A stretch of DNA of 64,000 bases from the NCBI GenBank assembly GCA_964486055.1, contig CAZALE010000003.1, forward strand, positions 62,001-126,000, read 5' to 3'. The notes under the pieces are model-generated. The model searched no databases, had not been told where the DNA came from, and saw only the letters and a program-made list of their open reading frames with translations. Positions 53,518 to 61,946 of the stretch are shown piece after piece; positions within the stretch are counted from its first letter, which is position 1; every line of letters starts with the position of its first letter. Both the position numbers and the translations under genes were made by a program. The DNA comes from J014 sp964486055. Its GTDB lineage: Bacteria; Acidobacteriota; Blastocatellia; Pyrinomonadales; Pyrinomonadaceae.

Positions 53518-54287
53518 AGATGTTGCCGTTTAGAGAAACTGGTGCTGGCCATCCTGTAGTTCTCTTACATGCTTTTCCACTCGATAGCGAAATGTGGTTA
53601 CCTCAAATGAAACTTGGTAACAGCAGATTTCGTTTTATCTGTCCTGATCTACCAGGCTTCGGAAAAAATAAGCAGTCAGAGAATATAACATCAATTGAGC
53701 AGATGGCTCATGAAGTCCTCGATTTATTAAATCAGCTACGTATAGATAAGGCTGTTATTGGTGGCTTATCAATGGGCGGATATGTTACTTTCAATTTATA
53801 CCGTCTTGCACCAGAGAGATTTTCAGCTATTTTGCTGTTTGACACATCTCCTCTCCCAGATAATGATGAAAGGCGTAAAATGCGATTTGAATTAATAGAT
53901 GAAATCAGCCGAAGAGGAACTGCAGTTCTGATTGAAAAAATGTTGCCAAATTTGATTTCAGAATACACGAAGTTAAACAACCCGCCATTAGTTGAATGGC
54001 TAAAGAATAAGTTTGCTGCAGCAAACTCTAAAGATGTAATCGTAGCTTTAAAAGCCATGGCTAATCGAGGTGATCATTTTTATTTATTGAGAGAAATTGA
54101 TACACCCGCTCTGCTTCTCTTTGGCGAATTTGATAAAGTGACAAATCTGGAGATTGCCGAAAAAATGCACTCAGAAATCCCAAATTCTAAGCTTTTCACA
54201 ATACCTGACGCCGGCCACTACTCAAATCTAGAAAATCCACACGCGTTTAATCACCATCTTTTAAGTTTTCTAGAGGAAATTTTGTGA
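53514..54287 (+). CDS. Alpha/beta hydrolase
   Basis: Hydrolase of 257 residues with HAFPLDSEMW (oxyanion side), the nucleophile elbow IGGLSMGGYVT with the catalytic Ser, the acid in LFGEFDKVT, and the base in DAGHYSNLE. It resembles esterases, lactonases and meta-cleavage hydrolases. Substrate unknown. Start and stop overlap neighbouring genes by 4 bases (ATGA and GTGA), indicating a coupled operon. Confidence 0.85.
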   Translation: MKMLPFRETGAGHPVVLLHAFPLDSEMWLPQMKLGNSRFRFICPDLPGFGKNKQSENITSIEQMAHEVLDLLNQLRIDKAVIGGLSMGGYVTFNLYRLAPERFSAILLFDTSPLPDNDERRKMRFELIDEISRRGTAVLIEKMLPNLISEYTKLNNPPLVEWLKNKFAAANSKDVIVALKAMANRGDHFYLLREIDTPALLLFGEFDKVTNLEIAEKMHSEIPNSKLFTIPDAGHYSNLENPHAFNHHLLSFLEEIL

Positions 54288-54772
54288 AGATAATTACAGT
54301 AAACTCACGCAAATTCAAAAACGACAAGAGTAAAACCTGGACTGCAAGGCTTTTGACAGAAACAGACGGTTTCAGAGTTTTGTTGGGAGAATTTAACACG
54401 GAGATAACCCATCCCCATCTTGGCGTTATCAGACGCGGTACTCTGTCTTATGAGTTTTTTTGGCAAGATAGATGGTACAGTATTTTTAGGTTTCACGAGC
54501 CTGATGGAAGCCTCAGAAATTTTTATTGCAATGTTAACACTCCTCCACAATTTGCTGAGAATTCGATAACATATGTGGATTTAGATATAGACATCGTTGT
54601 GTGGGGAGATTTTAGCTATGAAATTTTGGATATGGAGGAATTCGAAAAAAATCTACCCAATTACTCACAGGAGATAATATTCGAGTCTAAGCGTAGCCTT
54701 AGTGAGTTAGAGGACATGATAAAATCGCGCAAATTTCCATTCAATCATACAAATTTCCATGCAATCATATAG
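54284..54772 (+). CDS. DUF402 family protein
   Basis: Protein of 162 residues. The C-terminal half has the DUF402 signature: FYCNVNTPPQF, then YVDLDIDIVVWGDFSYEI, with DMEEFE closing it. Members include phosphatases acting on nucleoside diphosphates; others are unknown. The GTG start overlaps the hydrolase stop. The last 13 residues come from a 20-bp tandem duplication with one mismatch (54730-54769), so the C-terminus may be recently altered. Confidence 0.8.
   Translation: MKIITVNSRKFKNDKSKTWTARLLTETDGFRVLLGEFNTEITHPHLGVIRRGTLSYEFFWQDRWYSIFRFHEPDGSLRNFYCNVNTPPQFAENSITYVDLDIDIVVWGDFSYEILDMEEFEKNLPNYSQEIIFESKRSLSELEDMIKSRKFPFNHTNFHAII
54730..54769. repeat. Two-copy 20-bp tandem repeat at the end of the DUF402 gene
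   Basis: Units 54730-54749 and 54750-54769 differ at one base. Because 20 is not a multiple of three, the second copy is read in another frame and creates the present stop. Confidence 0.85.
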
Positions 54773-54815
54773 GTTAAATTTGTAACTAAGACTTAAATAG
54801 CTAAACTATCTTCTT

Positions 54816-56375
54816 ATGAAAGCACAACCTATTGATTCAAAGTTTGATCTGTTAAGAGAGAAAAATCGCCTTGCTGAGGAAAGCGGAGGAAAAGAGAGAG
54901 TAGAGAAACAGCGGGCAGCTGGGAAATGGACGGCCCGAGAAAGAATTGAGTTTCTGCTCGACGACGGCACCTTTGAGGAATTTGATAAATTTGTGGTGCA
55001 TCGTACGAGCGATTTTGGTTTAGACAAGCAGAAGTTTCTGGGAGATGGAGTGATAACTGGTCATGGACTAATTGATGGGAGACCTGTGTTCGTTTTTGCA
55101 CAGGATTTTACGGTTTTTGGTGGCTCTCTTTCTGAAACGCACGCTAAAAAGATCGTTAAGATAATGGATTTAGCAATGAAGGTCGGAGCCCCAGTAATTG
55201 GCCTTAACGACTCTGGTGGAGCCAGAATTCAAGAGGGAGTTTTATCATTGGGTGGATATGCGGATATATTTCTCAGAAACACTTTAGCAAGTGGTGTAAT
55301 ACCTCAAATTTCCTGTATCATGGGACCGTGTGCTGGAGGAGCAGTTTACTCTCCTGCAATTACTGACTTCAACATAATGGTAAAAAACACATCTTACATG
55401 TTTATAACTGGTCCTGATGTAATAAAAACTGTTACTCATGAGGAAGTTACAAAAGAGGCACTTGGCGGAGCAATAACTCACAATACGAAATCCGGTGTAG
55501 CCCATTTTGCCGCAGAGTCAGACGAACATGCATTAAAAATAGTCAGAGAGTTGCTATCTTTTATTCCATCAAACAACATGGAAAATCCTCCATTCATCTC
55601 CACAAATGATCCACCTTATAGAACCGACGATCGACTGAACCAGATAGTCCCAGATGATCCAACTCAACCTTACGACATAAAGGATATTATTTTATCAGTC
55701 GTAGATGATCATTATTTCTTTGAGATTCAAGAACATTTTGCTCCCAATATAGTAATCGGATTTGCGAGGCTTGGCGGATATTCAGTCGGTATAGTCGCTA
55801 ACCAACCAGCATTCCTAGCTGGGGTTTTAGACATAGACGCTTCGGTTAAAGCTGCGAGGTTCGTGCGCTTCTGTGATTGTTTCAATATACCACTTATAAC
55901 CTTCGAGGATGTTCCAGGCTTTTTACCTGGTGTTAATCAAGAGCATTTTGGGATTATAAGACATGGTGCGAAACTACTCTACGCATATGCAGAAGCGACA
56001 GTCCCGAAAATAACCGTCATCACTCGTAAAGCTTATGGTGGTGCATATTGTGTCATGGCGTCGAAACACATAAGGACCGATGTAAACTTTGCTTATCCTA
56101 CAGCTGAGATAGCTGTTATGGGTGCAGAAGGCGCGGTAAATCTGCTATACAAAAAAGAAATAGCTGAAGCCAATGACCCTGAGGAGAAAAGGAAAAGTCT
56201 GATAAAGTTGTTTAATGAAAAGTTCGCAAATCCTTATGTGGCAGCTGAACATGGGTTTATAGATGAGGTGATTGAACCATCCCAAACTCGCCCCAAATTA
56301 ATAAAAGCATTGAATTTAACAAGGAATAAAAGAGACGTCAATCCACCAAAGAAACACGGTAACATTCCTCTATAG
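54816..56375 (+). CDS. Acyl-CoA carboxylase carboxyltransferase beta subunit (PccB-like)
   Basis: Carboxyltransferase of 519 residues, acting on propionyl-CoA or a related acyl-CoA. Seen: QRAAGKWTARERIEFLLDDG, QDFTVFGGSLSETHAKKI, GLNDSGGARIQEGVLSLGGY, the CoA-side MGPCAGGAVYSPA, and PGFLPGVNQEHFGIIRHGAK. The Asp that favours propionyl over acetyl substrates is not assigned here. The biotin-carrier subunit is not in the window. It has no ribosome site; a TAAACT box ends 8 bases before the ATG. Confidence 0.92.
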   Translation: MKAQPIDSKFDLLREKNRLAEESGGKERVEKQRAAGKWTARERIEFLLDDGTFEEFDKFVVHRTSDFGLDKQKFLGDGVITGHGLIDGRPVFVFAQDFTVFGGSLSETHAKKIVKIMDLAMKVGAPVIGLNDSGGARIQEGVLSLGGYADIFLRNTLASGVIPQISCIMGPCAGGAVYSPAITDFNIMVKNTSYMFITGPDVIKTVTHEEVTKEALGGAITHNTKSGVAHFAAESDEHALKIVRELLSFIPSNNMENPPFISTNDPPYRTDDRLNQIVPDDPTQPYDIKDIILSVVDDHYFFEIQEHFAPNIVIGFARLGGYSVGIVANQPAFLAGVLDIDASVKAARFVRFCDCFNIPLITFEDVPGFLPGVNQEHFGIIRHGAKLLYAYAEATVPKITVITRKAYGGAYCVMASKHIRTDVNFAYPTAEIAVMGAEGAVNLLYKKEIAEANDPEEKRKSLIKLFNEKFANPYVAAEHGFIDEVIEPSQTRPKLIKALNLTRNKRDVNPPKKHGNIPL

Positions 56376-56422
56376 GAACAGCTGAGAATCGCCTGCAAAA
56401 ATCAAAACTTAGTAATGCATGA

Positions 56423-56460
56423 AAAGAAAAGACTTGACAGCGTCAAGTCTTTTCTTTATT
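56423..56460. terminator. Bidirectional rho-independent terminator
   Basis: Sixteen-bp stem (56423-56438 with 56442-56457) and an AGC loop, with runs of T on both strands. It ends pccB-type transcription on + and the tpiA-secG-tRNA unit on -. Confidence 0.85.
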
Positions 56461-56471
56461 TGTCATAAAAT

Positions 56472-56556
<85 letters not shown>

Positions 56557-56569
56557 TAAATCTTGAAGT

Positions 56570-56956
56570 CTATTTACCTTCTTCTTTTGGCTGTTCCGCA
56601 TTGCCATTAGTTTGTTCTTTCTTTGCCTGATTATTATCCGTTTTACTTTCCTCAGCATTCTTTTCTTTGTTCTTATCTTCCTGTTGATTTACTGTTTGCT
56701 CAGCCGTTTGTAAAACAGATATTTCACCGGTTATCGATGGAACGGATATAAGCAAAGCAGATAGAAAGAATACAACTGCTGCTACAATCGTAATTTTTGC
56801 AAGGATAGTCGTGGCTCCGCGTGGACCGAAAGCTGTGCTTGAGATGTTACTCGTGAATAAAGCCCCTGCATCCAGTTTGCCAGGCTGTAAAAGCACGGAT
56901 ATGACTAAAACTATGCAAGACAGAAAAAAAATCGCGTACAGAAAATAAAGCATCAT
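56570..56956 (-). CDS. secG: Preprotein translocase subunit SecG
   Basis: SecG of 128 residues, assisting the SecYE channel. Two hydrophobic helices flank ISVLLQPGKLDAGALFTSN, and FGPRGATTILAKIT is the family signature. The last about 50 residues are rich in Glu, Lys, Asn and Gln, a common extended SecG tail. The start is uncertain: ATG 56956 or 56953 fits family N-termini; an upstream TTG (56974) adds six residues. It follows tpiA closely. Confidence 0.92.
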   Translation of the reverse strand: MMLYFLYAIFFLSCIVLVISVLLQPGKLDAGALFTSNISSTAFGPRGATTILAKITIVAAVVFFLSALLISVPSITGEISVLQTAEQTVNQQEDKNKEKNAEESKTDNNQAKKEQTNGNAEQPKEEGK

Positions 56957-56989
56957 TATTTTTATTTTTAACAAAAACCTGCTTAATCA

Positions 56990-57748
56990 TCAACTCTGGT
57001 AGGAAATTATCTTAAAAAAATCCTCTGGATTTAAACTTGCGCCTCCGACCAGAGCTCCGTCAATATCGGTTTGCGTCATCAAATCTGATATATTTTCTGG
57101 CTTTACTGAGCCACCGTAAAGTATTCTGACATTCTCAGAAATTTCGGTACCATGGGTTTTGGTCAGCGAATCTCGTATGAATCGGTGCATTTGCTGTGCT
57201 TGTTCAGGTGTAGCGGTTCTGCCAGTTCCTATAGCCCAAACTGGCTCGTATGCTATCAAAACATTTTTCATGTCATCTCTCGTTAATCCGTCTAATCCGG
57301 CAGTCAACTGTCCAGCTACGATCTCAAAGTGTTTTTTGTTCTCTCGCTCCGATAATGTCTCCCCTACACATAATATGACGTTAAGACCAGCAAGTAACGC
57401 AGCTCTCACCTTTTTATTCACGATTTCATCCGTTTCATGGTAATATTGTCGCCTCTCAGAATGCCCAATTATTACGTATTTTACACCAATATCTTTTAAC
57501 ATATCGGCTGCTACTTCTCCTGTATGCGCTGAATGTTTAGTCTCAGTAGAGCAATTTTGAGCAGCAACTGCGATATTGGATCCCTCTAGTCTGTCGATGA
57601 TTGGTTTAAGATGAACAAAAACTGGTGCTATAGCTATGTCGCAATGAGTGACTCCAACAACTAGCTCTCTCAATCTCACCGCAGTGTCAAGAGCATCTGC
57701 CAATAGTTTGTGCATTTTCCAATTTCCAGCAATCAGAGGCCTTCGCAT
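56990..57748 (-). CDS. tpiA: Triosephosphate isomerase
   Basis: TIM of 252 residues, converting DHAP and glyceraldehyde-3-phosphate. Seen: RPLIAGNWKMHK with the catalytic Lys, VIIGHSERR with His, IAYEPVWAIGTGRTA with Glu, and LYGGSVKPEN. ATG 57748 has GGAG at the proper distance; an upstream in-frame GTG (57760) would place that site within the gene. secG and tRNA-Leu follow on the same strand. Confidence 0.97.
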   Translation of the reverse strand: MRRPLIAGNWKMHKLLADALDTAVRLRELVVGVTHCDIAIAPVFVHLKPIIDRLEGSNIAVAAQNCSTETKHSAHTGEVAADMLKDIGVKYVIIGHSERRQYYHETDEIVNKKVRAALLAGLNVILCVGETLSERENKKHFEIVAGQLTAGLDGLTRDDMKNVLIAYEPVWAIGTGRTATPEQAQQMHRFIRDSLTKTHGTEISENVRILYGGSVKPENISDLMTQTDIDGALVGGASLNPEDFFKIISYQS

Positions 57749-57881
57749 AATTGACTCCACCTGAATTCAGTTAAGTAAGTATTTTGCCAAAGGCGGGTCG
57801 ATAACTGCAAAGTAGAAAAACTAATTAATGACTCGAGATGGAATTTTTGAGGATGTATCGATATTAGGCGATTAGGGAGAT

Positions 57882-57915
57882 AAAAAGGGCTGTCGCAGCA
57901 TCGTTGAGACAGCCC
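57882..57915 (-). terminator. Rho-independent terminator of the yggS-yggT-yggU unit
   Basis: Eight-bp stem GGGCTGTC/GACAGCCC with a 13-base loop, followed by TTTTTA on the minus strand. It is the only clear signal in the stretch between tpiA (57748) and the DUF167 gene (58211). The remaining bases show no RNA gene, and only a doubtful plus-strand frame at 58063. Confidence 0.8.
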
Positions 57916-58062
57916 GAAGATATGACCTATCGTAAATCAGCGGTTGCATAAAGATTGATGAAATGAGAGTCATTTAAGTTTTCTTACGGAGTCAAATATT
58001 TCACGAAAATATAAATGTTTTGTCATATCCAGTTCAAGCTAAACGACTAAACTCAGAAGTGT

Positions 58063-58341
58063 ATGTCAAAGGATTATTCAAGTATTCTGATTCTCGGACT
58101 TTTGATAACAGGAAACTTGCTGATTTTATGCTTCCTGGAAAATAAGAACTCATTAAAGCTGATCATCGGCCTTGCAACGTTATTCTTGCTGTATGCGCTT
58201 ATATCTCTAACTAAAAGGATTCTAAAGAGAGTTGTGCGGCTACCTCTGATTTCTTTTTCGTATCTAAACCATGGATGCGAATTAGCTTCGAACGAGAGCT
58301 CAAACCAGATATTATCTCGATATTTCTACTCGAAACATTAA
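58063..58341 (+). CDS. Doubtful small two-helix membrane protein
   Basis: A 92-residue plus-strand frame. The first 55 residues could form two membrane helices (SILILGLLITGNLLILCFL and LKLIIGLATLFLLYALISL) with a basic end KRILKRVVR. However, it has no ribosome site, and its last third overlaps the well-supported DUF167 gene on the other strand by 131 bases. It may be chance in AT-rich DNA. Confidence 0.25.
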   Translation: MSKDYSSILILGLLITGNLLILCFLENKNSLKLIIGLATLFLLYALISLTKRILKRVVRLPLISFSYLNHGCELASNESSNQILSRYFYSKH

Positions 58342-58507
58342 ATTGTTCAGCTAAATATCTAATTAGTTCTCGATTAGCTTTTCCATCATTGGCTGGGGCT
58401 TTAATTTTTACTCTGAGCCCATGTGCATCATTCACAATCTCATTATTCTTAGCGTTTGGAATTACCTTGACAGTGAACTTGATCTCTTCCATCACCAGCT
58501 TTTCCAT
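58211..58507 (-). CDS. DUF167 / YggU family protein
   Basis: Protein of 98 residues. The pattern VKVIPNAKNNEIV, LRVKIKAPANDGKANRELIRYLAEQF and EIISGLSSRSKLIRI is the DUF167 (UPF0235) signature. Function is unknown. It follows the yggT-like gene by 6 bases, completing the common yggS-yggT-yggU order. ATG 58492 is an alternative start. Confidence 0.9.
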   Translation of the reverse strand: MEKLVMEEIKFTVKVIPNAKNNEIVNDAHGLRVKIKAPANDGKANRELIRYLAEQFNVSSRNIEIISGLSSRSKLIRIHGLDTKKKSEVAAQLSLESF

Positions 58508-58513
58508 GATAGA

Positions 58514-59101
58514 TTATCTCAAAAAAATAGTGGCTACGGTAGCTTGAATAAACCAGAGTATAAAGAGAACAATCATCGGTGATATGTCAAGAATTCCCAA
58601 AGGTGGAATCATTCTCCTAAATGGCTCGAGTATTGGATCAGTAAGGCGCACCAAAAAGCGCATTAAGGGATTCGTCCAATCCATGAACCAAGAGAATATG
58701 ACGCGCATTACTATCAACAAAGCATACACTCCTAAGAAACCGTAGAGTATAAAACCAAATAGGCGAACAAAATCTCCATTTATTAGACTTAAGGACACCC
58801 CATCAGCAGTAAAAAGACAGTTGTACAGAATTTGCAAGAAGAAATATCCGAAGATGCAAAAGGCAAAAATTGTTATCAGAGGAGCTAATCTAGTGTCTAA
58901 GCCTAGTCTTGATAAAAAGAAGGCCGATGGTTCTACGATCCGATCTGTTCTTTTTTTGATTAAATACTCGATCCTTCCGACGAAACCGAAAGGATTGGGA
59001 TCAGCGTAATTAAAAATCAATCTGAGAATCATTAAAAAAGCAACAACCATGACTATGCTAGCCACTATTGCTTGGAAAATCGGGTAAACACGAAGCAGCA
59101 T
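58514..59101 (-). CDS. YggT family membrane protein (two YGGT repeats)
   Basis: Membrane protein of 195 residues with two YGGT units. The second unit contains VIFSWFMDWTNPLMRFLVRL, TDPILEPFRRMIPP and DISPMIVLFILWFIQ, which are near-consensus. The first is more divergent. Relatives are linked to cell division and osmotic tolerance without a defined biochemistry. It sits between yggS and the DUF167 gene. Confidence 0.88.
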   Translation of the reverse strand: MLLRVYPIFQAIVASIVMVVAFLMILRLIFNYADPNPFGFVGRIEYLIKKRTDRIVEPSAFFLSRLGLDTRLAPLITIFAFCIFGYFFLQILYNCLFTADGVSLSLINGDFVRLFGFILYGFLGVYALLIVMRVIFSWFMDWTNPLMRFLVRLTDPILEPFRRMIPPLGILDISPMIVLFILWFIQATVATIFLR

Positions 59102-59132
59102 AGTTACATTTTCCTTTTAGTAAGCTAAAGAG

Positions 59133-59807
59133 TCAAAAGATTCTTTCACCAAAAATCGCAGTGCCGATGCGTAAATGAGTGGCGCCCTCCTCTATAGCTA
59201 CCGAGAAATCATGACTCATTCCCATCGAGAGATATCCATTTGGTAAGAGCTCGTCTCTGATGAAGCGAAGCTTCCTGAAAAATGGTCTTACCTTTTCTAC
59301 ATCATCGAAAAACGGTGGCAGGGTCATGAATCCTATTAACTGTAACCTCGCACAGGATCTCAAAAAATCAATTAACATAGGCAAATCCTTTTCCGATACA
59401 CCTGACTTAGTCTTTTCACCAGATAAATTTACCTGCACAAATACTGGTAAACTTTGTCTATTCTCATCAAAGCAGATTCTCTCTAAGACAGTAGCTATTT
59501 TTATAGAGTCGACGCTATGTATTACATCAAACAATCGAACTGCCTTTCTAGCTTTGTTAGATTGCAAATGTCCTATGAGATGCCATTCAACATTGTGGCC
59601 AAGCAGCTCTATTTTTCTCTCTGCCTCCTGAACCCGATTTTCTCCAAAAACTTTTATCCCTAAATTGATCGCCTCTTTTAGCATCTCAACAGGCTGACTT
59701 TTGCTCACTGCTACCAAGGTCAGTTCCTTCAAATCTCTTCCTGACTTTTTACAAGCCATCTCAATCTCTTGTTGCACTTTTAAAAATCTTTCTCTTAATG
59801 AAGCCAT
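59133..59807 (-). CDS. YggS family pyridoxal-phosphate homeostasis protein
   Basis: Single-domain barrel of 224 residues that binds PLP without known catalysis and balances vitamin B6 and amino-acid pools. Seen: LTLVAVSKSQPVEMLKEAI with the PLP Lys, FGENRVQEAERK, WHLIGHLQSNKARKAV, LSMGMSHDFSVAIEEGAT and LRIGTAIFGER. It heads the yggS-yggT-yggU unit. Divergent from tRNA-Leu(CAG). Confidence 0.94.
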   Translation of the reverse strand: MASLRERFLKVQQEIEMACKKSGRDLKELTLVAVSKSQPVEMLKEAINLGIKVFGENRVQEAERKIELLGHNVEWHLIGHLQSNKARKAVRLFDVIHSVDSIKIATVLERICFDENRQSLPVFVQVNLSGEKTKSGVSEKDLPMLIDFLRSCARLQLIGFMTLPPFFDDVEKVRPFFRKLRFIRDELLPNGYLSMGMSHDFSVAIEEGATHLRIGTAIFGERIF

Positions 59808-59839
59808 AAATTACAAGTGTAGAAACAAATCGTAAAAAA

Positions 59840-59869
59840 TTGAAAATTCGAAGGAAAACATGCTATTAT
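59840..59869 (+). promoter_or_regulatory. Sigma-70-type promoter for tRNA-Leu(CAG)
   Basis: TTGAAA (59840-59845), 18-base spacer, TATTAT (59864-59869). Predicted start about 3 bases before the tRNA 5' end, as usual for single tRNA genes. Confidence 0.6.
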
Positions 59870-59878
59870 TACAATCGT

Positions 59879-59965
59879 GCGGACGTGGCGGAATTGGTAG
59901 ACGCGCAGGTCTCAGAAGCCTGTGGGCATTAGCCCTTGGAAGTTCGACTCTTCTCGTCCGCACCA
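59879..59965 (+). tRNA. tRNA-Leu (anticodon CAG)
   Basis: 87 bases with encoded CCA. Acceptor GCGGACG pairs with CGTCCGC, the anticodon loop CTCAGAA gives CAG, a class II long variable arm follows, and the T-arm is AGTTCGACTCT. It reads CUG codons and complements the GAG isoacceptor 3.3 kb away. Confidence 0.95.
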
Positions 59966-60193
59966 CCTTTAAATAAAAACAAAACCTCCCTCTATATGCA
60001 CTCACCCTAAGCTTAATTACAAAAGTATAAATTTAATGTCTAAAACAAGAGGCACTCAGCGTAAAAACAACAAACTACATTATTTTTACGAAAAATAAAT
60101 ACGACTCCAAATTCAACTGATCAAAGCAATGCTTACTCTCTTTCTGCCCTCTTCTATGAAGCTTAACCCTTTTAAATAAATCTGAAACCAGTA

Positions 60194-60293
60194 NNNNNNN
60201 NNNNNNNNNNNNNNNNNNNNNNNNNNNNNNNNNNNNNNNNNNNNNNNNNNNNNNNNNNNNNNNNNNNNNNNNNNNNNNNNNNNNNNNNNNNNN
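60194..60293. other. Assembly gap of 100 N in an intergenic stretch
   Basis: Exactly 100 N between tRNA-Leu(CAG) and glnA. The whole stretch 59966-60392 holds no gene I can support: AT-rich sequence before the gap, then the glnA terminator. The true length is unknown, so a small gene could be hidden. Confidence 0.95.
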
Positions 60294-60325
60294 TCTCTTT
60301 CTCTTTTCAAGTCATGTCGAGCTGA

Positions 60326-60355
60326 AAATAAAAAGGGATGGAATTTAACCATCCC
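60326..60355 (-). terminator. Rho-independent terminator of glnA
   Basis: Seven-bp stem GGGATGG/CCATCCC with a 7-base loop, followed on the minus strand by TTTTTATTTT. Confidence 0.85.
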
Positions 60356-60392
60356 TCACGATCAGAGCTGAAACTCTACTTATTAATAAAAA

Positions 60393-61820
60393 TCAAACGT
60401 CGTAATACATTGCAAACTCGAATGGATGTGGCCGGAGGCGCATTTGATTTACTTCTTTTTCTCGCTTATAAGAAATCCAACGCTCGATTATTTGGGTAGT
60501 GAACACCCCACCTTTTAACAGAAAATCATGGTCATTTTCCAGTGCCTTCAATGATTCATCAAGACTCCCTGGCAAAGAGGGAACATTGGCTAATTCTTCG
60601 GGTGGTAGATCGTAGATATCCTTATCTAAAGGATCTCCAGGGTCAATTCGATTTTGTATTCCGTCTATTCCGGCCATCAACATGGCTGAAAAGGCTAGAT
60701 AAGGATTACATGAAGGATCAGGAGGGCGAAATTCTAAGCGTTTCGCCTTTGGAGATGCAGAGAACATTGGAATTCTAATGGCGGCAGAGCGATTGCGGGC
60801 AGAATAAGCTAAATTTACTGGCGCTTCAAAACCAGGAACAAGGCGCTTATAACTATTCGTAGTGGGTGCAGCAAAGGCAACTATAGCCGGAGCATGTTTT
60901 AACAATCCACCGATGTAAAACCTGGCTATCTCCGATAAACCAGCATATCCATCTCCTGCGAACAATGGCTGACCATCCTTCCAAAGAGATTGATGGCAAT
61001 GCATTCCTGACCCATTATCACCAAAAATTGGCTTAGGCATAAAAGTGGCCGTCTTACCAAATCTCGCCGCTGTATTTTTAACTACGTATTTAAAAATCAT
61101 CAGATTGTCTGCGGTATGTAAGAGATTGGAATATCTGAAGTCAATCTCACATTGTCCTGCGGTAGCGACTTCGTGATGATGGCATTCAACCTTGATACCA
61201 ACCTCCTCTAACGTCAAGGAAATAGCACTGCGTAAGTCAACTAAAGTGTCTAATGGCGGAGTCGGCACGTAACCTTCTTTACCTCGTATATGATAACCAG
61301 TATTTGGGATACCATCATCCAAACTAGAACGACCAGAATTCCAATGCCCCTCTTCGGAATTTACCATGTAACCAGACGCATTTTGTTCATTATGATAAAA
61401 CACCTCATCAAAAACGAAGAACTCCGCCTCTGGCCCAAAGTAAGCAGTATCGGCAACACCTGTGAACCTTAAATAGTTCTCAGCTCTAAGAGCGACGCTA
61501 CGTGGATCAAGGCCATAACCCTCTTTTGTAATCGGATCAACCACATTCGCAAACAAACACAGCGTAGGCTCCTCGATAAACGGATCAATCCAAAAACGCG
61601 ATGGATCAGGAATAAGCAACATATCTGATTCATTGATGGCTGCCCAGCCACGAAGACTCGAAGCATCAAAACCGAATCCATCTTCAAACGAGTCTTCTGT
61701 TAATTGCTCAATTGGAAAAGTTAGGTGATGCCAGGCACCTAAAAAATCTGTAAATCTAACCGAAACAAACTTTACTCCATGCTCGTTTGCATAGTTCAAG
61801 ACATTCTTTACGTGATTCAT
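60393..61820 (-). CDS. glnA: Glutamine synthetase type I
   Basis: GlnA of 475 residues, making glutamine from glutamate, ammonia and ATP. Seen: FVSVRFTDFLGAWHHLTFP, AYFGPEAEFFVFD, NGSGMHCHQSLWKDG, VPGFEAPVNLAYSARNRS and EFRPPDPSCNPYLAFSAML. The C-terminal YDLPPEE keeps the Tyr that is adenylylated in beta-type enzymes. ATG 61820 has GGGAG 7 bases upstream; the longer frame to 61907 runs through the promoter and is rejected. Confidence 0.96.
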   Translation of the reverse strand: MNHVKNVLNYANEHGVKFVSVRFTDFLGAWHHLTFPIEQLTEDSFEDGFGFDASSLRGWAAINESDMLLIPDPSRFWIDPFIEEPTLCLFANVVDPITKEGYGLDPRSVALRAENYLRFTGVADTAYFGPEAEFFVFDEVFYHNEQNASGYMVNSEEGHWNSGRSSLDDGIPNTGYHIRGKEGYVPTPPLDTLVDLRSAISLTLEEVGIKVECHHHEVATAGQCEIDFRYSNLLHTADNLMIFKYVVKNTAARFGKTATFMPKPIFGDNGSGMHCHQSLWKDGQPLFAGDGYAGLSEIARFYIGGLLKHAPAIVAFAAPTTNSYKRLVPGFEAPVNLAYSARNRSAAIRIPMFSASPKAKRLEFRPPDPSCNPYLAFSAMLMAGIDGIQNRIDPGDPLDKDIYDLPPEELANVPSLPGSLDESLKALENDHDFLLKGGVFTTQIIERWISYKREKEVNQMRLRPHPFEFAMYYDV

Positions 61821-61879
61821 CGTATTCTCCCTTCTGTGAATTTTAGGAGATGAGGAAGGACAAAAGCGCAGACGATTTA

Positions 61880-61907
61880 ATTTTATACTGCCAATACGAA
61901 AAGTCAA
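61880..61907 (-). promoter_or_regulatory. Sigma-70-type promoter for glnA
   Basis: TTGACT (61907-61902) and TAAAAT (61885-61880) on the minus strand with a 16-base spacer. Predicted leader about 53 bases. No sigma-54 site was seen here, unlike enteric glnA. Confidence 0.6.
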
Positions 61908-61946
61908 ACGACGACTAAAAATATTTGCGAGTCAGATGAAATGGCA

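Noticed and set aside
60113..60352. Minus-strand frame through the second N run
   Set aside because: Most of it is N; the real sequence on either side is not coding-like and includes the glnA terminator.
61821..61907. 29-residue N-terminal extension of glutamine synthetase
   Set aside because: It contains the probable promoter and leader; the ATG at 61820 has a proper ribosome site and matches family length.
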